From: an uncultured Collinsella sp.
GTDB lineage: Bacteria; Actinomycetota; Coriobacteriia; Coriobacteriales; Coriobacteriaceae
DNA: 64,000 bases
Direction: 5' to 3'
Assembly: GCA_900545665.1 (NCBI GenBank)
Contig: UQZU01000004.1
Coordinates: 1-64,000, forward strand
The position numbers and the translations under genes are program-made. This document shows positions 43,650 to 51,575 of this stretch, piece by piece; position 1 is the stretch's first letter; every line of letters begins with the position of its first letter. The notes below the pieces were generated by a model that saw nothing but the letters and a program-made list of their open reading frames with translations, was not told the origin of the DNA and did no database searches.

Positions 43650-45998
43650 TGCCGGCAAGCTGTTGAGCGACTCACTCTCACCGGCGGCACCAAGGCGCTC
43701 CTGCATCTTCTCGATCAGCTTAAGGGTTGAAGACAAATACCCAAGCCCCTTCTTCAACTGCTTGAGCAACCTGCCATCCCTGCGATCCCCCTTTCCATTC
43801 TCCTTCTCGACATCCTCCTCAACACCAGCGATGCTGCGCTGCACGGCCTCGGCTGCCTTCCGCACCAAAACGGCCCCCTCATGCGGGCAGCGGTCAGTTG
43901 CCACATCAAGAAAAGCAAGAAGCCTCGAACATTCAACGAGCACGAACTGCGCATAGTTCTCCCCCATCGATGCCGCCAAAGCAACGCCGCCCGATCCCAA
44001 AAGACCAAGCGCGGCGCCGCTCCCCGTAATCAAAGCAGTCCCGCCGGCCATTCCCATGCCACCGATGGCCAAGGCTCCGCCGCCAGCCGCGGCAAGGCTC
44101 GCATTGACAAGCGCTGCTCCGTGGAGGCCGACAAACGAGCCTCCGAAGATGCCGACAGCGATATCCGAAGCGAATGCCGCAGCCACCCCTCCTGCGCCTA
44201 CGAACGCCGCCGCAGCAATGGCACCGCCCACCAAGAGCTTTGGTAATGTATCCGAAAGCTCACGAGCGCGCGTCCCGCGATGCTTCTCGAGGGAACGTAT
44301 GGCATCCGAATCAACCGCGTCTTGTCTCCTGGGAAATTCATCTTTAACCCAAGCCCCGCTCCCCTTCAAACCTTTGTATTCCTTCTTCTCTTCATCTCCT
44401 ATCTGGAAATAGGGGCGAAACTCAACCAGCTCCTGAGCGATCAGCAAAGCGCGCACCTTGCCGCCTCGCTGCCGCGAAATAGCCTCAAGGGCTCCGTACG
44501 CATCTTCCTCGCTCAAAAAATAGCCGCCTGCATCAATGCCTAGGCCATCCGTGACCGAATCCTGCCACGCGCGGGCCCAGCTCCTCTTTTGCCCTTTGCG
44601 CACTTCGTTCTTCTCGTTCCCGCAGTCGTAGTTGATGGCGGCAAGCTTCAGCGAGAAGGCAATCCTCGTCGTTTCTCTATCTAGGCTATAAAAGTGGAAT
44701 CCATCGAAAATATCCTGGCGGCGCCTGGCACGCTCAGTCCAAGCCTCGGACATTTCCTCCGCCATATAGCCCCAGTCGGCATGGAGGGCAAACGCAAGGC
44801 GTCCAACTCCAACGTAGCTTATTCGCAAGAAGAACTTCTGGGCGAACACGACCTTGTTCCCCTCGCATTCGATACCCGCCCTGACCGCCGCCGTCGCCAG
44901 ATTCGCCAGAACGAACGAAGTACTCGAAACCGTGACCATGCGAGTGAGGGCCCTGCTGTTGTAGGGCATGAAATGCGAAGCCTTGAGCTTGCGCAAGCCG
45001 GAGACATCACTCACTTCGCAACGTTCTAGCTCGGCCTTGAGCCTTGAAAGCATGTAGAGACAACGAACGATAACCTCGTTGGCCACGACTGCTGGCACCT
45101 GGCTTAAGGCTTGATCGAAAAGACCGACTTCCGTCCGAAGGTCGAAGCGAATGGGCTTGCCGTCCTCGGTTTTGAACGCCGTTCCGTTAAACAGCTTTGA
45201 GATCCATTGCTGAATGCGAATATCCTTGCCCTTATAGGCAATCTGCATGTCTTGAAAAACAGGCAGGGAGGAGAGCTCCTTTAGCAGGGACAGCACAACG
45301 CCGGGAATACCCGTCCCCTTACCGGGGTTTGAACTAGGCCCCGCCATGTCGCTCACGAGATGCATCGCCCAGAACAGAGTGCCAAACGCGATCTTCTCTG
45401 GAACGTTCCTGCCTACAAGAGGGCAGTCGGGATCGAAGGCGGCGGCAGGCAGGTCAAAGGCGACAAACCGGCCGGCCGTATCGGTACCATAGCCTTTGCA
45501 CGTGAATTGCGAGAGGATCGAACACGCAAGGCCAACCAAGCTCGGGTGGTGCGAGAAATCCCGCAGATGATGTTGGAGCCCGCCGCCAAACTCAGCGGTT
45601 AGCTTGTCCGTGGCAAGAGGAAACTCTTTCTCTAGAAAGCGAATAGCGTCTTCTAGAGTTGCATCCGCCTTTGTCATACCCGCAGACTTGGCAATCGTAA
45701 GAACGAATTTGCCAACCTTCTCGTCGCCCCACTCTTTGGCACCCTCTAGGTTGAAGTCTTTCTGCCAAAGGATATTCAACGCGCCCGTGAGGAGCCCGCT
45801 AACGGCTGCAAGTTCATAGTCGAGCTTCGTAGCCTTTTCAGCCTGAGGGTCAAAATCAAAGAGGACCTCCTCCCCATCGGGAGCGTCCTTAAAACCAACC
45901 AGCACGGCGCTACCGTTCAGCGGCACAGATGTAACTTTGGGCAGTTGAGGCATGGCGTAAACTATCTCGCCAGCACTAAAAACAAGTTCGTCTGCCAT
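43635..45998 (-). CDS. Large protein with a His/Asp motif and a glycine-rich hydrophobic segment, function unknown
   Basis: A 787-residue protein of a family I recall only as hypothetical. Near residues 143-152 it has HHLRDFSHHP and near 213 HLVSDMAG, a His/Asp pattern loosely like membrane-linked metal-dependent hydrolases. Residues about 586-675 are a run of Gly/Ala-rich hydrophobic helices (GGAIAAAAFVGAGGVAAAFA and onward) that could insert into membranes. The C-terminus is helical. The start at 45998 has AGGAGG 8 bases upstream. The location among restriction and abortive-infection genes suggests a defence effector, which is inference. Its frame also reads upstream through a TAG into a decayed sequence. 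Confidence 0.6.
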   Translation of the reverse strand: MADELVFSAGEIVYAMPQLPKVTSVPLNGSAVLVGFKDAPDGEEVLFDFDPQAEKATKLDYELAAVSGLLTGALNILWQKDFNLEGAKEWGDEKVGKFVLTIAKSAGMTKADATLEDAIRFLEKEFPLATDKLTAEFGGGLQHHLRDFSHHPSLVGLACSILSQFTCKGYGTDTAGRFVAFDLPAAAFDPDCPLVGRNVPEKIAFGTLFWAMHLVSDMAGPSSNPGKGTGIPGVVLSLLKELSSLPVFQDMQIAYKGKDIRIQQWISKLFNGTAFKTEDGKPIRFDLRTEVGLFDQALSQVPAVVANEVIVRCLYMLSRLKAELERCEVSDVSGLRKLKASHFMPYNSRALTRMVTVSSTSFVLANLATAAVRAGIECEGNKVVFAQKFFLRISYVGVGRLAFALHADWGYMAEEMSEAWTERARRRQDIFDGFHFYSLDRETTRIAFSLKLAAINYDCGNEKNEVRKGQKRSWARAWQDSVTDGLGIDAGGYFLSEEDAYGALEAISRQRGGKVRALLIAQELVEFRPYFQIGDEEKKEYKGLKGSGAWVKDEFPRRQDAVDSDAIRSLEKHRGTRARELSDTLPKLLVGGAIAAAAFVGAGGVAAAFASDIAVGIFGGSFVGLHGAALVNASLAAAGGGALAIGGMGMAGGTALITGSGAALGLLGSGGVALAASMGENYAQFVLVECSRLLAFLDVATDRCPHEGAVLVRKAAEAVQRSIAGVEEDVEKENGKGDRRDGRLLKQLKKGLGYLSSTLKLIEKMQERLGAAGESESLNSLPASSDE

Positions 45999-46049
45999 AT
46001 CGGCTTCCTCCTGCAAACGCGTAAAATCAGATTGCTCTACGCCGCCAAA

Positions 46050-46340
46050 TCCCTCTTCGTAGAAGTATTCGAAAATCTAGGTGATGCAGTTGCTCAGAAC
46101 CTCGTCGGGATAGTTCGCCACTGGCAGCCTATACACCTCATTGTGCACGATGACGCACACAGCGTCACGGGTCTCTGCCTATCTGTTCAGCGAATCATGT
46201 TAGCAAGCCGCTCTTCAATAATGGAAGCCATCTCGATGTCCACGCTCTTGACCTGCTTGGTCCCAGCGAGTGTCAGCGCGTCCTTGAGTAGGATCCCAAA
46301 CGCAGTCTTCTGCTGCTGATCCTAGAATCCTTCGCGCAAC
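46050..46340 (-). pseudogene. Decayed coding sequence between the exonuclease and the 787-residue gene
   Basis: Minus-strand pieces read like protein but are broken by stops and a frame change: KTAFGILLKDALTLAGTKQV to a TGA, then in another frame RDAVCVIVHNEVYRLPVANY to a TAG at 46079. The second piece is in frame with the following gene. The families are not recognised. This accounts for most of the 370-base gap. Confidence 0.5.
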
Positions 46341-46371
46341 CATTCCGTCCGCTTGTCGCCAAATGAGCCTC

Positions 46372-47106
46372 CTACCTCCCCTCTGCCTTCAGCTTCAGCA
46401 GCAGGTCGCCCAGCTCGGGGCATTTGCTGGAAAGGCGCGTCTGAGCTCGCTCGCCCATCCCCCACCGTTGGCGGACTTCCTGGGCGTGCGGACTCACGTG
46501 ATAGTCCCCCTCCATCATCTGCTTGAGCAGCTTGGCGGTCACGCGGGCATCGGCTAGGGCACTGTGGGCGTGGCCCGTCGACTCGTCGAACTCGATGCCA
46601 AACCACGTCGCCGCGTCGCTCAAAGAGACGCGCCCGTGGCTGCCAACGTCCATGATCGAGGTGTAAAACGCCTGCAGGTCGGCCCAGTCCGTAGGAAATG
46701 CGGAAAGGTCGATGAGCTTTGCCTGGCACTCGGTCAAAAGCTGTCGACGGTCCGCCCCGCTCCAACAGACCACTTGGGCGGAGTAGCGACCGATCCAATC
46801 GCTGAGCCTTTTGATCACCACGTAGAGCGGATCGGCCATCGCGGTGTCCACAGCCGATATCCCCGTAAGCTCGCGGACGGGAAACACAACGCCTTCGGTA
46901 AATTGCGTCTGCACAAACTGCGAGAACTCGCCCATAACGTTGCCGTGGTAATCGAGCTTGACAGCGCCGACCTCGATAATCTCGTTGCGCAGTCCACGGC
47001 GCTGGCGCTGCTTTGGTACCGGCGCAAACTCAAAGTCCAGCACAATCTGGCGCGCAAAGTTCGTCGTATCGATGGCCGAGATACACGGCATCTTTTCAGC
47101 TGACAC
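46372..47106 (-). CDS. DEDD-family 3'-5' exonuclease
   Basis: A 244-residue DnaQ-like exonuclease. Exo I is VLDFEF (Asp24, Glu26), and Exo III is HAHSALADARVTAKLL near 176-190 with the His and Asp expected of DEDDh enzymes. It resembles stand-alone exonuclease proteins rather than a polymerase subunit. The GTG at 47106 is chosen because GAGAAAGG lies 8 bases upstream; the in-frame ATG five codons later has none. It may act in DNA repair or in defence; the neighbours do not settle it. Confidence 0.78.
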   Translation of the reverse strand: MSAEKMPCISAIDTTNFARQIVLDFEFAPVPKQRQRRGLRNEIIEVGAVKLDYHGNVMGEFSQFVQTQFTEGVVFPVRELTGISAVDTAMADPLYVVIKRLSDWIGRYSAQVVCWSGADRRQLLTECQAKLIDLSAFPTDWADLQAFYTSIMDVGSHGRVSLSDAATWFGIEFDESTGHAHSALADARVTAKLLKQMMEGDYHVSPHAQEVRQRWGMGERAQTRLSSKCPELGDLLLKLKAEGR

Positions 47107-47184
47107 GGTTAGGGCCTTTCTCCGTTGCCTGCCGCTTGCTACATAGGCGGCTACATTGCCGTAAGGATAGGCGCCCGTGCGGAC

Positions 47185-47433
47185 ATGAAAGCGGGGCGCA
47201 ATGCCATGCACCGGTCGCACGCCATGCAGACGGCCCCAAGAGAGTCGCCCGCTCTATTCAAATGCATGAAAAAGATTGAGGCCCGGTGACTTGAATCAGA
47301 GGTCATCCCGGGCCCATCAGAGCTCACAGAGCTCTTGGTTGCTTTGGTCTCGCTCTTCACGGCGCTTATCGAACTTTCCGAGGCACTCAAGCAGCATTCG
47401 AAGCATAACAAGTCGCTGCCATTAAGGCGCTGA
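47185..47433 (+). pseudogene. Small gene interrupted by an in-frame UGA
   Basis: The frame from ATG at 47185 (further ATGs at 47206, 47224 and 47266) reads to MKKIEAR, UGA at 47287-47289, then LESEVIPGPSELTELLVALV and onward to a stop at 47431. The second half is leucine/glutamate-rich and helical, clearly protein-like, but has no start of its own. A hairpin GGCCCGGTGAC...GTCATCCCGGGCC (47280-47314) contains the UGA. A simple nonsense mutation is the likeliest reading. Confidence 0.4.
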
Positions 47434-47747
47434 CCTCTTGACCAAGCAACGGCGCTGCCCAGCTCTTCACCACTTGGGCTGCCGTCGACTTTATTCTATC
47501 CGCGAGCATCTGGTTTACCAAATGGATTTTCGGTAATGGAGGCCCAGTACCCCGCAAACCGCAAACCGCAAAATCACTACGCCCCAAGTGCCGCCATGGG
47601 GATCACCGCCACGCCGTCGTCGCGCGTGTAGGCAATGCTCCCCTTTCCAACCACGACCGCCAAAAACGCCGGCGCGGTATTCTAAGACGCGCTTTCCACT
47701 TGAAGCCATGTCGATTCTGGGACACAGTTTCCGCTTGAAGCCCATCC

Positions 47748-48041
47748 GGAAAGCACGTCCCATTCCGAGGCTTGAATCCGGGACGCAGTTTCCACTTGAG
47801 CTCCTGACGGGAAAGCACGTCCCACTCTGAAGCTCGATTCCGGGATACAGCTTCCGCCAGAGACCTCAGCCGGAAACGGCATCCCACTCTGGAGTCAGAA
47901 TCCGGGACATAGCTTCCGCATGCGACCTCGTTGGGAAAGTTCATCCCGTTCTGAGCGCTCATTCCGGGATGCAATTTCCGTTTGAGGCCCGATCTGGAAA
48001 CGACATCCCACTCTGGGGCCGAAATCTGGGACACGCTTTCC
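47748..48041. repeat. Hairpin repeat array A: five 62-bp units plus upstream half units
   Basis: Units begin GGAAA at 47748, 47810, 47872, 47934 and 47996, exactly 62 bases apart. Each has GGAAA-N5-TCCC at the left and GGGA-N5-TTCC (sometimes CTTCC) at the right of a 46-bp segment, so the ends are inverted, followed by a 16-bp linker. Half units lie at 47691-47732. The rest of the gap before the array (47434-47690) shows nothing supportable. Confidence 0.9.
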
Positions 48042-48123
48042 GCCGGCATTCCGCTGGCAGCTAGCATGACAACAGAGGGCCCCGTTCCAGCCATTCGAGG
48101 ACAGGCTTTACCCCCGAGCAGCG

Positions 48124-49515
48124 TTATCTCCGCCCACACATCTCGGCAAACGAAATCAGCTTGACGTCTCCCCTACTCTCCGCAGCATCCCGACATCCCT
48201 GCGTAAAGCCGCTTTTTGAGAAAAGTGCATAGCTTTTTCGTTGCCGTCTAAAGAGCTCGCTTCGGTGCACGAGCTTTTGCAGCGCGTCTTCGCCCGCCGG
48301 TTCATTGCGCCATTTGCACTCCGCAAACAGCGCAGCGCCCTCGCCATCGTCAACAATCAAGTCGATTTCTTCCTGCGTATGCGTGCGATTATCCGTCCCC
48401 CACCAGCGCCCGACACTCGCCGGAACCACATCGAGCTGGCCCGCGCGCGCGAGTTCGTACACGTATTGTCTGCATATAATCTCAAAGACCGTACCCATGT
48501 AATCCGATACGTGCGGCTCAATGCGCTCATACGCCATCTCGGCCATATCGTTTTGAATCAGCCCGATGTTCTGCGGCACAAACTTGTACCAGAACCTAAA
48601 CATCTGATCGCTCAGCAGATACACGGCTCGCTTATTGCTCGTCTCGTTTAGGGGCAGCTCGCGCTCGACAATCCCAAGCGACGCCAGCTTATCCACATAG
48701 CTCTTTACGTTGCTCGCAGGGATTCCCGTAGAGCTCGCAATCTCCGAGATCTTCGAGCGCCCCTGGGCAATTGCCTGCACGATCGCATCATATTGCTCGG
48801 GATTGCGGCACTCTTGCAATAGCAGGTTACTCGGCTCCTCAAAGAGATAGCCCGTAGGAGTAAGAAAAAGACGTTTGATGTTGCCCTTGAGCGATACGGT
48901 AGGATCGACTTTCTCGATATATGCAGGAATGCCGCCCGTCATGCCATAGCAAACTGCAGCGTCTTCGCGACCCATGATCTGCCACAGGCCGAGGGTCGTC
49001 GTAAAATCGAGCGGCATGATCTTAAACTGGGCCGTACGCCTACCGTATAGCGGACTCTCGTAGCCCAACACCTGCTCTTCCATAAACGAAAGCGACGACC
49101 CGCACAGGATAAGCATAAGCTTGGTCTCTTTGTACAAGTGATCGATCTTGTCTTGCAGCAACGAGCTGATCTCGGGATTCGATTGGGCGAGATAAGGATA
49201 CTCGTCGATCACGACAATCAAACGTTCCGTGCGAGCCATGGTAGCCAATGCATCGAACGCCTCGTCAAAACTACGAAACGACACGCCAGCAACACCAACG
49301 GAGCCCGCAAGTATCGCCTGGCTAAAGCCATGCAGGTTTGCCTCTGCATTGGTACGACGAGCTTGAAAGTAAATAGCCTTCTTGCCTTGGATGAACTCTG
49401 TGATAAGACGCGTTTTGCCCACGCGACGGCGGCCGTAAATCACAGGCATCTCAAAGGAGCCCGTGCCATACAGTCGATTGAGCTCGGACATTTCCACTGT
49501 TCTTCCGATAAACAT
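48124..49515 (-). CDS. AAA+ ATPase of the DUF234/archaeal-ATPase-like family
   Basis: A 463-residue protein. The P-loop is GRRRVGKT (28-35) and Walker B is LIVVIDEYPYL (Asp104, Glu105). A winged-helix region follows (SKISEIASSTGIPASNVKSY), and the DUF234 nuclease-like C-terminus has EIDLIVDDGEGAALFAECKW, resembling a PD-(D/E)xK core. Function is not established; such genes are widespread in gut bacteria and archaea and are often linked to mobile DNA. The start follows AGGAAGG. A perfect 22-bp inverted repeat lies just upstream and repeat arrays flank the gene on both sides. Confidence 0.85.
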   Translation of the reverse strand: MFIGRTVEMSELNRLYGTGSFEMPVIYGRRRVGKTRLITEFIQGKKAIYFQARRTNAEANLHGFSQAILAGSVGVAGVSFRSFDEAFDALATMARTERLIVVIDEYPYLAQSNPEISSLLQDKIDHLYKETKLMLILCGSSLSFMEEQVLGYESPLYGRRTAQFKIMPLDFTTTLGLWQIMGREDAAVCYGMTGGIPAYIEKVDPTVSLKGNIKRLFLTPTGYLFEEPSNLLLQECRNPEQYDAIVQAIAQGRSKISEIASSTGIPASNVKSYVDKLASLGIVERELPLNETSNKRAVYLLSDQMFRFWYKFVPQNIGLIQNDMAEMAYERIEPHVSDYMGTVFEIICRQYVYELARAGQLDVVPASVGRWWGTDNRTHTQEEIDLIVDDGEGAALFAECKWRNEPAGEDALQKLVHRSELFRRQRKSYALFSKSGFTQGCRDAAESRGDVKLISFAEMCGRR

Positions 49516-49534
49516 AGGGCCATCCTTCCTTTGC

Positions 49535-49584
49535 GTTATAGCTAGCTATATTATACCTTCCTATAATATAGCTAGCTATAACGT
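49535..49584. promoter_or_regulatory. Perfect 22-bp inverted repeat upstream of the ATPase gene
   Basis: Arms at 49535-49556 and 49563-49584 are perfectly complementary with a 6-base spacer (CCTTCC). Each arm contains the inner palindrome TATAGCTAGCTATA and a TATAAT-like end. It lies 19 bases before the start codon. It is likely an operator, promoter core or hairpin leader. Confidence 0.85.
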
Positions 49585-49641
49585 AATTCGACAAGCGGCG
49601 CACGCAAAAGGAGCGGTACACCGCCGCACGTGGACCGTTCC

Positions 49642-49810
49642 GGAAAATGTATCCCGTTCTGGAGCCAAAAACTGGGCCGTAGTTTCCGCCAAACATGTCA
49701 TCCGGAAAGCGCTTCCCGCTCTGAGCCTGAATTCTGGGATGCGGTTTCCGCTGAAGCTTCTACCGGAAAATGCATCCCATTCCGAGCGCTCATTCCGGGT
49801 CACAGCTTCC
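49642..49810. repeat. Hairpin repeat array B: three units
   Basis: The same repeat as array A, units at 49642, 49704 and 49765 (spacing 62 and 61). Beyond it, 49811-50107 contains no supportable gene; two tandem copies of TTTTGGTCAGC lie at 50031-50052 before the ribosome site of the next gene. Confidence 0.88.
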
Positions 49811-50107
49811 ACAGATACAAGACGACGATCCGCAGCCCATATCACATGCCTTCAAATATGCGATCCAGAGACACAAAACAGCAGATAGAATGCTCTTTTT
49901 CAAAAAAGCACACGTCCCGAAACTTACCCATTCTTCAGAACTCGCTACCGTTCAAGGTCGCCGATTACCGCCCACCGATTCAGCTTCAAAAAATGACGTC
50001 AAAACCAGGCCATCTACCTGCATGGTTAGATTTTGGTCAGCTTTTGGTCAGCTGAGCGGCAAGTTCCAGCTGATACGTTTTTGCTACCCAAAAGGAGGCG
50101 GTAGCTC

Positions 50108-51084
50108 ATGACCCATTGCAATGACCAACTCATCGACCAGCTGTTGAACCAAGCCGAACAAGAGGGGCGCTGTCGGGTTCCCCCGAGCACGGCGATCCGA
50201 AAAGCGCTCCTTCGGCGCACCGGCGGCACGGTTGTCTCGCCCATGCCGGGGTTATTTGCGCGAAAAACGCGCTGGGATGAACTCAACCGAGCGCAACGCC
50301 ATTGCGAGATCCTCCGCGCCCTTGCGATCATCCATCCCGATTGGACGTTCTGCTCGTTTTCGGCAGCTTGCCTGCTGGGGCTCGAGGTCTCGTGGCGACA
50401 TCTGAATGTTGTGCATGTTTGCAGCTCGACAAAGCCGTCGGCTCGCCCGGGCGCACATATTCAGCGGCACCAGATTGAGCCGGCATATCGGTAACGCCGC
50501 CCATCCAAACGGTCACAGATTGCCTGTTGCAGACCGGTTTTGCCGACGGCATGCCCATTGCCGATTCGGCGATCCTGAAGCTCGGCCTTGCGCCGGAACA
50601 GCTGATGGAGGCCGTTGAGCAACGAGCGACTGCCCGCAATGGTCGCGCGATTCGCACCGCCCTCACAACGCTTCGATATGCCGACGCCCGCGCCGAGAGC
50701 GGCGGGGAATCGGTCGCCCGAGCCGTCATGATCGAGACGGGCTTTGCGCCCGACTGGCTTCAATACGAGCTGACGGACCCCTTCGATTCGGCCAAGCCCA
50801 TACGAACGGACTTTGTCTGGGAGCGCCAGGCGCGGGAACTCACGCTGGGCGAGCTCGACGGGCTCATCAAATATACCGACCAGACCATGCTGGCCGGACG
50901 CACCACCGCCGAGGCGCTCGTTGCCGAACGACAGCGCGAGGCGCACCTATCGCTCTACGGCCACCCTCTGCTGCGCTTTACCATGAACGAGGTCCGTTCG
51001 GCAGGAATGCTCGCCAAAAAGCTGCAGACGGCAGGCATCCGGCAGACCGCGCTGCCGACATGGCTCAATGAAGCGGAGCTGTAG
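50108..51084 (+). pseudogene. AbiEi-like protein gene split by a frameshift
   Basis: The first part, 128 codons from ATG 50108 (GGAGG upstream), ends at TAA 50492. The second part, in the frame one base off, covers residues to 51084. The join falls at CGGTAACG; one extra G would restore a continuous protein of about 325 residues (...EPAYR-VTPPIQTVTDCL...). The N-terminus is winged-helix-like (CRVPPSTAIRKALLRR), and the C-terminus (SGGESVARAVMIETGF, TDFVWERQ, ELDGLIKYTDQ) resembles the nuclease-like domain of actinobacterial AbiEi/DUF559-type proteins. It is either a true mutation or an error in a short G run. Confidence 0.75.
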
Positions 51085-51159
51085 GAGCTGCTAGGCCGCG
51101 CATCGCCGGATCGCATCCCCCCCCTATCTGGGCCGCGTTTTCCCAACGGCCACGCCAAC

Positions 51160-51453
51160 GGAAAGCGCGTCCCATTCTGAGGCATGATTCCGGGACACAA
51201 CTTCCGGTTGAGGGACGATCCGGAAAGCACGACCCGTTCCGAGACCGAATTCCGGGACGCGGTTTCCGCTTGAAGCTTCAACCGGAAAATGCATCCCACG
51301 CTGGAGCCATATTCCGGGACACACTTTCCATTTGAGGCCTCTACCGGAAAACGAATCCCATTCTGAGCGTCGAATCCGGGATACAGTTTCCGTTTGAAGC
51401 CCCGTCTGGAAAGTACGTCCCATTCTGGAGCCGAAATCTGGGACGCAGCTTCC
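51160..51453. repeat. Hairpin repeat array C: five 62-bp units
   Basis: Units start at 51160, 51222, 51284, 51346 and 51408, all 62 bases apart, same framework as arrays A and B. It occupies most of the gap between the frameshifted AbiEi-like gene and the terminator of the xdhD transcript. Confidence 0.9.
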
Positions 51454-51472
51454 GCATGCGGAGGCGCTCCAA

Positions 51473-51508
51473 ACAAAAGGCCCCGGCTCGCGATGGAGCT
51501 GGGGCCAA
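51473..51508 (-). terminator. Terminator of the xdhD-ferredoxin-ygfK transcript
   Basis: Minus-strand GGCCCC (with inner GCTC/GAGC pairing) and GGGGCC, followed by TTTTGTTT. It lies 67 bases after the xdhD stop. Confidence 0.8.
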
Positions 51509-51575
51509 AGGCGCAGCATATACAGTTGATGTTGAGCGCGAACAGCCCATCAGCAATGGTCGTCCGCGCCCCACC

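Noticed and set aside
47280..47314. Firm call of a SECIS element and selenoprotein
   Set aside because: The UGA lies within the stem rather than just before a typical bacterial SECIS loop, no homologue is recognised, and selB/selC cannot be seen here. It is left as an observation only.
47603..48139. Repetitive proteins encoded by the 62-bp arrays on the minus strand
   Set aside because: The frames simply translate the repeats, have no good ribosome site and give arginine/serine/tryptophan-rich low-complexity products. 62 is not a multiple of 3, so the repeat phase is not conserved in protein.
47748..51453. CRISPR array
   Set aside because: The period is regular, but there is no constant repeat with unique spacers: conserved and variable positions are interleaved through the whole unit, units are internally inverted, and no cas gene is nearby.
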